The translations under genes were made by a program, and so were the position numbers. Of a DNA stretch of 64,000 nt, positions 10,351 through 23,036 are shown piece after piece. A model generated the notes under the pieces. It saw only the letters and a program-made list of their open reading frames with translations, had not been told where the DNA came from and did not search any database. Position 1 is the first letter of the stretch; every line of letters starts with the position of its first letter. This DNA is from Nipponacmea schrenckii (taxonomy: Eukaryota; Mollusca; Gastropoda; Lottiidae). Location: contig JAUJPP010000005.1 in assembly GCA_030562195.1 (NCBI GenBank), forward strand, positions 32,723,106 to 32,787,105, read 5' to 3'.

Positions 10351-13235
10351 AAAATCTACAGAGCAAGTTAGCGTTTCGCTTGATAATAAGTTAAATTGCT
10401 TGCAAAGCCTTTGTTGCTCAAATCTAATTTTCCATTTAAATGCGAAAGCATAATGGGACAAATTTTCGAAAATAGTTGTACCGTTAATTAACCGTATTAG
10501 ATATGATGACTTTTAAAGATTGTGTAGGTTGAAGAAAAGCAATATAATTTGACAATAGTATGCAATCTCATTTCTTACATTAAATCTTTCATTTTATCCC
10601 ACAATGTTCGACAGCAATTTCGTGTCTTGATTTAATATAATTCATGGGCCCTTCAGTTCATCTCTATATCTGGTGTGTATATCACCAAAGTTACATTGTT
10701 GTGAGTCTGAAAATCGAAAGAAAATCGTACTTAATTTGATGGATAGGAAATCAAGCCAATTAGACCGAATACTCTGCAGGTAGACATGATATGAGCATAT
10801 TTTCATATATGAACTTAACGATGTCACAAAGAAACATTATCCCGTTTAAGCATATTTCAATTGTTAATTTCATTTTTATTGATTATTAAGGTTGTTTATC
10901 GGATTATATATGGATTCTTATCTAGTATTTATTGGACAATAGGAAGGCTATATCTACTGATGAATATACTATTATTGGCCAAGATTAAAAAATTTAAATT
11001 TTATGTTCATTCTAAGACTAATATTCCTTTAAGATAATGAATGAGACATTTGAAGTAATGGATAAGGTACAATTGCCTACAATTATGAGACTCAATTTAC
11101 ATCCATTATCTAAATACCAGACAGACTCTCAGGTGAATTTAACCGTTTATAATTTTTTTCTAATATTTTCGAATTGAAGCTCTGAATTTTCCCGAATTCC
11201 ACAAATTTTTCAGTTAAATTTGTGTAAGACAAATTTTTTTAGCACAACATTTTCCCTTAAATCTCTGAATTTTGAACGTTAAAACTCATTTCCTAAAATT
11301 CCAGAGAAGACACGTCCTTAAATAGTGTCATCCTAATTATTTCAGAGAAATTGCCGCCTAAAATATCTTTATCCTTGCCCATAGTATCTAATTTATTTCA
11401 TTACAAGAGATTAGAGGTTAGATTGATAGCAGACAAATCTAAAAGCTTGTTATACGTTCGTTATATAAACCGTGGAAATACTCCCCCAAGTACAGAAAGA
11501 CATTGTTTCTCGCAATTTTTTGTAGGCCTATACTGGGGGAGGGGGATGTGTAATTTCTATGGGTTGAAAAGTACTTGTATTGAATCGTTATTCATTAATA
11601 ATAATTGTTCTTAACCTTTAACATGCACTGTAACTAATCATTAATCTTCGTGTTTTAAAGAGGCTAACTCACTCTTAATCCAGAACCTAGAACGGTTATG
11701 GGCTAAAGTGATGACTTCCGTCAGATAGAAGGGATTTTTTTTTGCGGAGTTACTAAGTCGAACGTTGGAAATATCGCAGGCCTGCTATTCTTGCTCGTGA
11801 CTATTGTGTGTTCTGGATAATATGTTTGTTCATTCATCCATTGTCATACCATAAAAACCGGAAACAGTGTCATCACTGTATCTCTTTCTTCTAAAGTGTG
11901 AACTTATCTGTTGGATGAAATGTTCATCATAAAACCATGTTAATTATACGTGAAAATATATCTCAAATATCCTGTTGACTATATGCACCTATATCTGAAT
12001 TTGTAAAAAATAAAAGAGTAACATAAAAAATGAGTCTAGGCCTACTAATTAATATGTAATAAACATTTAAAACTATCTTATAAAGCTCGATAATATAAGA
12101 ATTATCTCAAAGGAATTATCTCTACAATTTGTTGTTGATTTTGCTTAAATCTGTAAATAAGTTTCCCAACACCGATCATAAAACTTTATTTATGCCAATG
12201 ACGGTCTAAGAACGGTAGGATTTGTGTTAGAACTTTCAGGTAAGTTAAGAGACACGCAGTTTTAGATTTTGATCTGTAGTTTTCGTTAATTTGAGCACCT
12301 CAAGTTTTGGACCTATGAAAACAATCGGACTGCCTCTTTAATGTCAATTTTCGAGAATAATTTGGATTGTATAAAGCTGTCAATATATTTTAGTCATATG
12401 GGATACTTCCAGCTGTATCCATTTAAGAAAATAAGTAAAAAAAAAGAAGGTTCATAATTTTTGTAAATTGTCCTCATCCCTTTATAACATTTTACAAAAA
12501 ATGTGTTTAAACTAAACTAGAAATAACATAATATGTGGCATTAATTAATGCATGTGAACTTAGGAATCAATGTTGTTATATATGTTATATGCTTCCCACA
12601 GTTTCTTACTAATATTTTGGTAACAGATAACAAAGTTTTAGACAAACACTTACCTTTTTGACACAAAAACACAATTCCCCGCTAGATATACATATATAAA
12701 GAAACAAAATAAAACCTTCACTAGAATATATATCAAATGAAAATTAAAGATTTCCCATTTGTAATTGATATAAACATCAAAATCATATATTGTGTTCTGG
12801 GTTTCCAAAAAAGGCGGGGCTTCAAGAAAAAGTACTCGAAACTTTAGATGTCTGGTTCCCGCCCCCTCCCACACCAACCTTAAAGAGTAATGAATGGATT
12901 GGTATTGATTTATTGTAAATAGAGTACTTTACACGTTCCTATTATTGATTGTTGAGGCCACTTAATACTTGTTAACGTCACACAGTTTATACATTATCAA
13001 TATAACAATATTAACTTGTGACATCTAATTCTTAATTATCTTATTCCAGTCCTTGAAATCGTTTGTCCATTTCTTTTGTTTTTTCTTTCCGTGAGGTTTA
13101 TGTAGGCTTGTGTAGTGTAGAAAATCCGTGACATATAATATAACATAGTTTTCTATCAAACAGTCCACATTTAAACTTGCGCTATCACCTTATAGATCAC
13201 GGTGTTTAATGTCTGTGGTTCAGCATTTTTCTGGA
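10351..13235. other. Intergenic, no gene seen
   Basis: AT-rich sequence with no supported gene. It holds one solo end of the GGGATAATAGG family near 10998-11040. Small open frames such as 12650-12877 on the minus strand show no protein features. Confidence 0.4.
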
Positions 13236-13425
13236 TGATGGTCACTCACAGAAAATTAAGTTGGGGTCACTCACAGAAGTTAAGTTGGGTCGGTCCAGTT
13301 GAAGTCACCCCAAATAAAAAAACATGAGCTCCATGAAAAAGTTGGGGTCACATCATCATTAAAGTTGTTCGAGTTGGGTACGGTTAATGACCCCAACTTT
13401 TTGAGTTTTGATGGACCCCCTCTTG
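13236..13425. repeat. Cluster of direct and inverted TTGGGGTCA words
   Basis: GTTGGGGTCAC and close variants occur at about 13260, 13285 and 13342, and the reverse complement TGACCCCAACTTTTT occurs near 13388. This is a small foldback-like cluster, probably a decayed element. Confidence 0.4.
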
Positions 13426-13984
13426 TGCGCCCTGGTTAGAATATATAATCTACAGTTCAGAAGACTACTAAAGTCCCTAATTCATTCTCTGCCTGAATGT
13501 AGTAGGGAGTTAGGTCTTGCTGATATGGTCTAGCATAGGATATACGGTATTCGAATAATGTTTGATTATCTAATCCTTGAATGATTTACATTTTGGTTGA
13601 GTATTGAGAAGGCCACAAGACAACAAAGTCTTGGAAAGAATAAAAACAAATAAAATGTAAGCATACGATTTCAAAGTGATGAAAGCATGAAATATACTCT
13701 GCATTGACAATCCAATAGTACAACGTCAAAGTAACATGGCTACCTCAAAATGACAAACGATTCGCTCTATTCAAGCCATTTCGATTTAAATTTTATGGAA
13801 ATTTTAGAGAGTATAGCCGAATATTATTAAAAAGTGTAGACGATTTATAGACTCAGATATGACTAGAATGTACATGTAGTTTGGAGGTTGTCTGTCCCTC
13901 ATTTTGCTGAGCGAGTGTCTGTTCCAACTATAAGGGGAGATCTTTCGTCACATACGAAACTACGTATACTTAGAAGATAAACAC

Positions 13985-14133
13985 TTTCTGTTTTAGATTT
14001 AGAGGGGGTTTATTCGATATTTAACCATGCTTGAATCACTAGATCCCGAGACCGCTTGCGGTCGAGGGTCTCTAATGGTATATTCAAGCATGGTTAAATA
14101 TCGAATAAACCCCCTCTAAATCTAAAACAGAAA
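13985..14133. mobile_element. Perfect 52-bp inverted repeat (palindromic element)
   Basis: Arm 13985-14036 is, read by eye, the exact reverse complement of arm 14082-14133. The 45-bp spacer is itself palindromic in its middle (CGAGACCGCTTGCGGTCGAG). The whole 149 bp would fold into one long hairpin. The right arm continues into sequence shared with 5971-6300. Identity between the arms suggests recent origin or ongoing correction. Confidence 0.85.
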
Positions 14134-14440
14134 GTCGTTTATCGGAATTTTACCACAAATTGTGATGATTTTGTTCCCCGACTCTTTTATATGGATAATT
14201 TAGACATGGGCTATTCGGTTTTTATGACGTTAGGTGCAGTATGATGCACATAACAACAAACTGCACGTGGGCTATGGAATGAAAAAGAAGACATCCTTTT
14301 TATCATTAACATTAACAAGATTTGTAACTAGTTCGCTGAAATTAATACGCCAAATTGCAAAGACATGATGTCAAATTGCTATTAAACCCCATGTATTTCG
14401 ACCAATCAGAACTCAGGATTTTTGTTATTTGTGGTACAAA
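14134..14440. repeat. Flank shared with 6.0-6.3 kb
   Basis: After the palindrome the sequence matches the copy at 6024-6300 (for example TTTTTATGACGTTAGGTGCA and CATCCTTTT), with an extra 50-60 bp around 14300-14360. It is part of the same dispersed element. Confidence 0.65.
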
Positions 14441-16065
14441 TTATGTTTCTTCCATGGAAATAGTACAGACGAACGTTGTTCACGCATGGGAATAATATAT
14501 CGCATTAGAAAAAAGGCTATAATATTTTAATTAAGTCTTCAAATAACATATAAATGTATTTCTTTTTGGCTGTATGTGCGCCAAGTTCTTGAAAACACTG
14601 TAATAAATAGTCAATAAACTAAGAAAATAATTCGCGATTATTCAAGCTGATGGTGCCCCGAAGAGGAAATTTTCTTGCGAAGAAAGGTGTAAAAAGGATT
14701 TCAAGGCGCTGATTTAATTGCTGAAAATAGCTGAAAAAGCGTGGGAGTCTAAAATTGGGGCTGTTGTTATGTTACCTTCAGTTGCTTAACTACTTTTTCC
14801 AGCATCACAACAAAGGAATTCTAAAGAGGTTCAGGGCCAGAAAGCTCATTATGTTGTGGTAGCTGAGGTTGAGCCGTCAAATATGGCGGTTTCCTCCATG
14901 TCTTCGTGAAGTATCTGATGAGGTTGAGAAGTTAGATGGACACTCGATCTTGTAAGGAACATTTCTACTGATAAGGTCGAAAGCCTGTGAGATCTATGAA
15001 AGCAACGGAGAGTGGCGGCCGCTGCTCCCTAAAGATCAGGATACAACCTGTGACTCAATTTCACAATATCCCATATAAATTATTCCTCATCAGCCATGCA
15101 ACAACCCATTCTTGATATTCTTTACCATTCGCTTGAAACAGGACGATTACAGTATACCTGCAATTTGATAATTGACTGACTATCTTGATGTGTATGCATT
15201 CAACTTATTCTCAGTATAACCAGAATCGTATGATTTGAGTTGAAAATCAAAACAAAGAAAGAGATCAAAAGATGTTATCATGTCACTGTAGCTTTAATAT
15301 AGATTTAATATATTTCTTTATATTAATGTTTGGCATTGAAGGGGCACGTGTTAGGTTTTATTGCATATTAATGTGGATTTTAGTATTGATTGATTTATTA
15401 AGTGAAGGAGCATTCATTTGGGAAAAATGAAATTGTTATTTAAGTATGTCGTTCTAAACTTTGTCTTTTTAAAGAAGCTAATTATCTCCGCATCGTTTTC
15501 CGGACACGAAACTCGGCTATTTGCTACCGAAACGTAACAAAAAATAATAACTTCAATTGAACGATTTTTATCCACGTGGACCTCAGTACACATTATTGCA
15601 GTTAAAAGTTACAACTGGGTCGATATCAATAGTCAGGAAGATGACCTTTATACACTGTACATTAAATTAACAGTCAAGATTTACTTTCACAACATAATGA
15701 GAGCATTGCCAAGAATACGTGGGATAAGCTTAAATATTCAGTGTGTTCCTTTGGTAACCTTGTATAGAGTAATAACAGAAAAAAGGCTAATTAATTCCTT
15801 AAAAATTCATATTTTGTTTAACCTTTATTGTCATTTGTAAAAAGTAATTTTGTTTGAAGTGGTGCACAACATAGATGTCACAGTGCCGTGCCGAATTAGA
15901 TTCTTAGAAAACTAAATATTTCTAATGAAGTTAAAAATAATTTGCATGTGAAAGAAGCCTGGGCTAAATCATCTTCATATTATCAAGCTAGTACAAATTT
16001 CACTTCATCTTATACCTTGACTGCATTAGCAACAATTCTTGATTCACGGCATGCAATACATGTAA
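14441..16065. other. Intergenic, no gene seen
   Basis: About 14640-15060 is somewhat less AT-rich and gives broken coding-like stretches with many stops. It could be a decayed gene or transposon, but I could not assign a family. Confidence 0.3.
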
Positions 16066-16177
16066 TTTGATTTGATTGTACGCAAGCGAATACAGCAGAT
16101 TCGGCCATTGACGTAGAATGGCATTGTGTTTTCTCTCGAAGCCTCGGTCGTATTTGCAGAAGTACAATCAAATCAAA
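16066..16177. repeat. Short inverted repeat
   Basis: TTTGATTTGATTGTAC (16066-16081) and its exact reverse complement (16162-16177) enclose about 80 bp. The enclosed sequence shows partial inverted similarity (CGAATACAGCAG versus GTATTTGCAG). It is a likely MITE remnant. Confidence 0.5.
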
Positions 16178-16372
16178 CAAATGCTTTTGTAAATTTCTGT
16201 GATAAAAGAAAGGTGATTAATACATTCAAAAACACCTTCTCATTGTGAAGAGGGTTTAAAGTAGACTTAAGCTATTTACCAGGTAATCTAGTTATGGGGT
16301 TGAGTATTGCCCTTTGATATTGTAACTTTCCTACCTTCAACGGCCTTAAAATTCCAATATGCTAATAACTCT

Positions 16373-18066
16373 AACAAGTGGTTGCCTAGCAAGATACGCC
16401 CACTTTAAAATATATTTTCTGTTTTAACACAGGCAAAGACTCTAAGATTATTTAGGTCTAATCCAAGTTCTCGTCAATATAAATGTTCACACCAAATTTC
16501 ATTAAAATCAGACGAAAACTGTATTGTCTATCGCAATCACAAGCGTTTTGACTAAGTCAAGTGCAATAACTCAAAAACAGTATATCGAAATGTCAATTTC
16601 GAACTTGACCAAGATGACATCAACTACAATGATCACACCAAATTTCATTCCAATCAGATGAAAACTGTTGTCTCTATTGTGTTCACAAGTCTATTTCGAC
16701 GCAATTTGACTTAGTCAAGGCCAATAACTCAAAAGACTTTCACCCAAAAATCGTCATGATCAAACTTGTCCAAGATTTCATCAATATAAATGATAACACC
16801 AAATTTCATTCAAATCAAATGGAAATTGTGATCTCTATCGCATTCACAAGCCAATTTTGAGGCGTTTTGACTAAGTCAAGTGCAATAACTCAAAAACCAT
16901 TCATCGAAAAATAACCAATTTCGAACTTGTCCAAGATCTCAATATAAATGATCACAGAGAGTTTCATTCAAATTGGATGAAAACTGTAGTCTCTATCGCG
17001 TTCACAAGTCAATTTTGACGCGTTTTGGCTAAGTCAAGTGCAATAACTCACAAACCATTCATCGAAAAATCGCCAATTTCAAACTTGTCCAAGATCTCAT
17101 CAATATAAATTATCACAGAAAGTTTCATTTAAATCCGATGAAAACTGTAGTGTCTATCGCGTTCACAAGCCAATTTTGACGCGTTTTGGCTAAGTCAAGT
17201 GCAATAACTAAAAAACCGTTCATCGAAAAATCACCAATTCCGAACATGTCCAAAATCTCATCAATATTAATGATCACAGAAAGTTTCATTTAAATCCGAT
17301 GAAAACTGTAGTCTCTATCACGTTCACAAGCCAATTTTGGCGCGTTTTTACTAAGTCACGTGCAATAACTCAAAAACCGTTCATCGAAAAATTGCCAATT
17401 TCGAACTTGTCCGAGATCTCATCAATATAAATGATCACAGCAAGTTTCATTCAAATCTGATGAAAACTGTAGTCTCTATCGCGTTCACAAGCCAATTTTG
17501 ACGCGTTTTGGCTAAGTCAAGTGCAATAACTCAAAAACCGTTCATCGAAAAATCGCCAATTTCGAACTTGTCCGAGATCTCATCAATATTAATGATCACA
17601 GAAAGTTTCATTTAAATCCGATGAAAACTGTAGTGTCTATCGCGTTCACAAGCCAATTTTGACGCGTTTTGGCTAAGTCAAGTGTAATAACTAAAAAACC
17701 GTTCATCGAAAAATCACCAATTCCGAACTTGTCCAAAATCTCATCAATATTAATGATCACAGAAAGTTTCATTTAAATCCGATGAAAACTGTAGTCTCTA
17801 TCACGTTCACAAGCCAATTTTGGCGCGTTTTTACTAAGTCAAGTGCAATAACTCAAAAACCGTTCATCGAAAAATTGCCAATTTCGAACTTGTCCGAGAT
17901 CTCATCAATATAAATGATCACAGCAAGTTTCATTCAAATCCGACAAAAACTGTAGCCTCTATTGCGTTCACAAGCAATTGTGGACGGACGGACCGACAGA
18001 CCGACGGACGGACGGACAGGGGTGACGACAATATACGACCACATTATAATGTGGGCGTAAAAAAAC
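16373..18066. mobile_element. Tandem-core element, about ten 157-bp units
   Basis: The head is AACAAGTGGTTGCCTAGCAA followed by GATACGCCCACTTT. About ten units of 155-160 bp follow, each with variants of TTTTGACTAAGTCAAGTGCA, CGTTCATCGAAAAATC and GATGAAAACTGTAGTCTC. It closes with CAATTGTGGACGG, an ACGG/ACCG microsatellite, GGGGTGACGACAATATACG and a hairpin CCACATTATAATGTGG leading to GTGGGCGTAAAAA. The head word TACGCCCAC and tail word GTGGGCGTA are reverse complements. Units near 17205 and 17685 are almost identical, so a three-unit block (about 478 bp) was recently duplicated. It resembles the mollusc pearl/non-autonomous Helentron type from established knowledge; that assignment is an inference. 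Confidence 0.8.
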
Positions 18067-21000
18067 ACAATAGACCTCTATTCATAAATTCACAATTTCG
18101 AAAAGCAAAAATATATATCACCAATATTATGTGTGCAACGGACAATTATACATGTAGGCTTATGTAAAGTTGCAAGTGATTTCTGCATTCTCAAAATGAT
18201 GCAAATACATTACGACCTGTATGTAATTTTTTGAATAAACCTGAAAACTTTTTCGAAATGTAGGAATATTGTGTTTTCATACAGTTAAGATTTACGAGAT
18301 GGTTTCTCGGGCAAATATATATACTTGTTACAGACTGTCCAACATTCACTAATAGAATAAGAATAGTAGGCGGTGTAATCATGTGGAATGGCATTAGAAA
18401 AATAATATTCTCTATTATTGGTTATTATACAATTTATGTCCCGAGGTAAGAAGACAATATTACTGACACGAAGAACATTGATATCATGACATCTTAAAAA
18501 TCACGATTGACATTATCAAGCTTGTTGAACCATATCTAAGTCATTGGAACTTCACAAGTGGCTTTTACTCCGGGAGACGTGGACTTTTTAAACCCTAATA
18601 TAGTCCCATGTACCTGAAATCTAATGCGTCAGTCAAATGTAAAAACATTTCTTTTTAGACCCCAGGGTTGTAGGATTTCAACCAACAAAGACCACTCAAT
18701 TCTCATTGAAAAAGTTCCTTAAAAAATGTATGGGGGAATCTTAAAGCCCTGATTTTATGTCATTTCAACAGGAATGCTGTTTGGCATATCCTCAAATGCA
18801 AGAGAACTAAACATACAAGTAATTGCATTTCCCATTTTGGTCCATATACTAAAGAAAATGACCCTCAATATGCAACATAAAACACATATGATGTTTCCAT
18901 GTAAGAGCCATACGCAGCTAGTTTTGTATGCTAAAAGTGAACCTCAATAATTTTCATCCGATGTTAAATCGAAAAGTTTGAGAGCGATTTGACTATTGGA
19001 TAATTTTGGAATTGTACAAAGTAATTTATGATTAAAGATATATTGTATATCAGTTATTAAGTCTTGTATTAGCTTATTAAATAATTCACAAGAGATCTTG
19101 ATGTATCTTAGTAGTGCTGTACTGTTTATAAACAGTAATAATAATATACTTATATTTGTTTTAACTCCCGGTCTCTTATTTTTCTTTTTTTTGTTAACAT
19201 ACTTGAATATAAATATATTTATTTTCAGTGGATTTGAAACAGGTTATGACTGAGGCACAGGACGCCTTTTATTATAACTTAACGTTCATTGGTGCACTAT
19301 ATAAAATTCGTAAAGTCTATTTCTGAAAAATGACATTAAGCTCCCTACTCCCTTTCAATGTATTAAATATATTTATAGCAATTGATATGCCAATAATTGT
19401 CTATTAATGAGTCAGATTTCGAATGTTGAGCGAATTTAAGGGTTTATTAAATAAGATATCTGGCACTCATCAAGTGTAATTAGTTTGAAATACTGGATAT
19501 TAGGTTAACTTTCAACTTGTCATGACTTCTTTTCATTCACCATCTTAACAATCTTAATACGTCACCAAACTCCCCCACATAATATCGATAATCAATTATA
19601 CTGGAGAAGTTAAAGAGCCTCATTGACTATCAAACGGTATAATCACGGAAACCGTGTGAAGAATATATCAATGTTTAAACCAATAATTGTGCAAAGTAGA
19701 GGGATTTTAGACCACGAATCATTCTGTTTCAAATTCTGATATCTAAACTTTTATATGATTTAACATATACAATAGCAGTTATAAAGATATATTTTTCGGC
19801 GGACTAACCTTGACACTATAATTAAACCCATGCCTTATTTAACGCTAGCGTGAATCGTGCATTCATAACAAGGGATAATAGGTCTTAGAATGAACATAAA
19901 ATTTGAGAATTTTAAAACTCGGCCAACAAGTGCTCTTTTAATCAGTAAAGATACCTGCTGCTATAACCCCCCCCCCCCCAAAAAAAAAATAGATAAAAAA
20001 TAAAATAATTATTTACAGTTTTATCATAAATCAAAATCTTTAAAATAATCTTGAAATAATGGCCAAATATATAATAAATAGCCAGAAGTTTATCAGTAAC
20101 AACAGTTTGGATGAAAATAAATTCAGATTTATGTTGGGATTACTAGATGTGGAAAATTAAGCCAGATAATCCATAATATAGAGTTTGTACGAGCCAAAAT
20201 TTCAAATGTTTTCAAGAACAAGCTTAGAACTATAGTTGAACAGCACTATGCTTGGCATTCGACATTTTGCCCCATAGCTTTAAAGGTATTTTGTGCTTGA
20301 ATAGCTTTCGCTCAGTGTTCTATCAGCCGCTTTTAGTGAAAAGGCATACATGAATTTTTCAACCTTTTTGTTTGAAGTGTTAAGTATTATATCACATACA
20401 GCATCAAGTTTGATTTAATTGAAGTGTGTTTGAAATCCAATTTCTAACTATGCCTTTATTTAAGTTGTCCACATTAAACATTTTAAGATATGCACAATTG
20501 AAAATAGATGATTTTATAGATTGATGCAGATCATTGTATAATAATATAGATTAAAAATTAACACAGAATTATGTGTACATTTACATCTATAAATCACTTA
20601 TATAAAATAATATACATAGGCAAGATTTTGTGAAAAAAGAAGAAAGAAAAATGCTATCAATTAGATCGGACAAAAGGTGTTGTGTAACTAATTTGTATCG
20701 TCTGCTAACAGGAGTCCTGAATAATCCTGAAACAAAAGTTTTTCTGGACCACTCGATATGTATTGTATGTATCCCCTGTAACCAAACATTATTTAAAATG
20801 TCAAATTTGGTAAATACTGCTTATTTGATCTGAAGGATAGTATACAATTAGGTTATTATAATAAAATATCTATAAACCCTTTATAAAATAGAATTGAATA
20901 AAATATTAACAAATTTTTTTTATCTATACATGTATTTAGAATGGAATTTAAAATAATTTTTGTTGTTTTAAATAATTGGTAATGAAAGCATTTATAAATG

Positions 21001-21565
21001 ATCAATTTTATTTCAGCTAATTATTTTATTTATTTTATTAAAATGTTTCGCATAAGCTACGAACAACTGCATAATTCTGCTGCCTTCAAAGATTCCCCAG
21101 TAACATATGTAATAATTAAAGAACACCATCATAATCTGAAACAATAAACAAATAAATATACACATATATGTTGTATCATGAACAGAAAATCAGAGGACTC
21201 AAAGAAATACTCAATACATTAATTGTAATATGATATAGAATCATTACCTTCTTTTTACACAAATTTTGAATCATAAGTTTCAAAAGTAAGTAAGATTGGT
21301 TTTAATGAGTAAAGTATTAATTGTCATTGTCATTAGCAACAAGTGGTTGCCCACTTCCCTAATATACTTTCAGTATATCACGTGCAGTTGTTGTACTAAA
21401 AATCTAACTTGTGTACGTGCATTATTTAAAAAATTTAAAAATTGGGTGAAAACTGCATGTTGTTTTAAGAAATTGTCAATATGAGTATATATTCATCAGT
21501 GAACCTGGTGTAAAGTAACCGAATACCTTAAAATCTGGGAACTCATAAAACTAAGTTATTTTTGA
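18067..21565. other. Intergenic, no gene seen
   Basis: AT-rich sequence. It holds a solo end of the GGGATAATAGG family (19868-19905) and a C-run/A-run junction at about 19969-19989. No coding frame with protein features was seen. Confidence 0.4.
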
Positions 21566-22481
21566 AAAAAAGCGATGGCCAACGTAATAGTCCACATCTT
21601 ATAATGGCAGCCAATTTGTCTGGGAGGTTGACAAGAATTCGGTAAATGAAAAATTTTTCTTGATTTTTAATTACACTTTCAATAAATTTCATCCAAAACC
21701 ATCAAGAAAATCAGCTCTCTATCGGGTCCACAAAGAATCAAAGATAAAGGGCAATAACTCATTGTAATATTTTTCGATTGGTCTGATTTTTAATAGGGTA
21801 CATCCTTGGGTGATTACAAAAGCGCACACCAATTTTCGTCAAAATCCATTAAGAAACCAGCTCTCTATCATGTCCACAAAAAATTCAATAACAAGGGCAA
21901 TAACTCATAGCAATAAATTTTGATTAGTTTTATTTTCAAACATATCAAAATCCATCCAGAAACCAGCACTCTATGGGATCAACAAAGAATTCAAGAACAA
22001 GGGCAATTACTCATATTAAGTATCTTTCGATTGGTCTGATTTTAAATAAGGTCTTTCTTGAGTTATAACAAACACTCACACCAAGTTTTGTCAAAATCCA
22101 TCAAGAATCCAGCTCTTTATCGTGTCCACAAAGAATTCAAGAACAAGGGCAATAACTCATAAAAAATACTTTTTGATTGGACTGATTCTTAATTGGGTTT
22201 ATCCTTGGGTAATTACAAAGACTCACACCAAGTTTCATTAAAATCCATCCAGATACCAGCTCTCTATCGTGTCCACAAAGAATTCAAGAACAAAGGCAGA
22301 CGCGTTTTTAAGAACACGGGCAATAACTCATTGAAAGTATTTTTCGATTGGTCTGATTTTTAATAGGTTTCATCCTTGAGTGATTACAAACAATCACACC
22401 AAATTTCAATAAAATGCAAGACAGACAAACACACAGGGCTGACGACTATATACACCTACATTAAGGCGTGGGCATATAAAA
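21566..22481. mobile_element. Tandem-core element, second family
   Basis: The head carries CCAACGTAATAGTCCACATC and GGCAGCCAATTTGTCTGGG. Core units of about 140-150 bp carry TTTTCGATTGGTCTGATTTT, CATCCTTGGGTGATTACAAA and CCAGCTCTCTATCGTGTCCA. The tail is ACAGGGCTGACGACTATATA and GGCGTGGGCATATAAAA. The same family recurs at 27007-27755. Confidence 0.75.
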
Positions 22482-22535
22482 ACGCTGCATTAATTCATTA
22501 TTTGATTTTTTGAAGAGCTCTTATTATCCAAGATA

Positions 22536-22805
22536 AAATGTTCAAATTTTATGTTCATTCTAAGACCTATTATCCCTTCAATAAGAAAAGTGCAATAACT
22601 CAACAAATGAACAGGTTCAAGATTTCATCAATATAAATAATCACACCAAGTTTCATTCAAATCAGATGACAACTGTAGTCTCTACCGCATTCAAAAGCCA
22701 ATTTCGACACAAAGTCAAGGGCTATGACATAAAAACTGTTCATAGAAAAATCGTCAATATCGAACTTGTCCAAGATCTCATCAATATAGTTGTTCACAAG
22801 CAATC
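22536..22805. repeat. Fragment of tandem-core element beside a solo inverted-repeat end
   Basis: AAATTTTATGTTCATTCTAA and GACCTATTATCCC (22536-22575, the GGGATAATAGG family end) are followed by about 1.5 core units like those at 16.4-18 kb (GATGACAACTGTAGTCTCTA, CGAACTTGTCCAAGATCTC). Head and tail are absent. Confidence 0.6.
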
Positions 22806-22875
22806 TTCATAATAACACTGGGGGAAGGGTTTGAATTTTCATTTGTTTTCACTGGCAATAATGATATTTGAGTGA

Positions 22876-23036
22876 ATTTCTATATGTTATAATTATTATG
22901 CTGTCTATACCAAAATGTCAATATTAAACTATTAAAACAATATTTCACAATATCTAAGATTGAGGTTATAGTTTGATAATAAATAATCCAATGACATTTT
23001 GGTATAGACAGTAAAAGGATTATAACATATAGAAAT
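22876..23036. mobile_element. Foldback element with about 45-bp arms
   Basis: The arm 22876-22920 (starts ATTTCTATATGTTATAAT, ends CCAAAATGTCA) is the near-perfect reverse complement of 22992-23036, apart from a short mismatch block in the middle. About 71 bp lie between. There is no coding capacity, which fits a MITE. Confidence 0.7.

Noticed and set aside
14640..15060. Possible decayed coding region
   Set aside because: Coding-like stretches exist in two frames but contain several stops, and I could not match them to any family.
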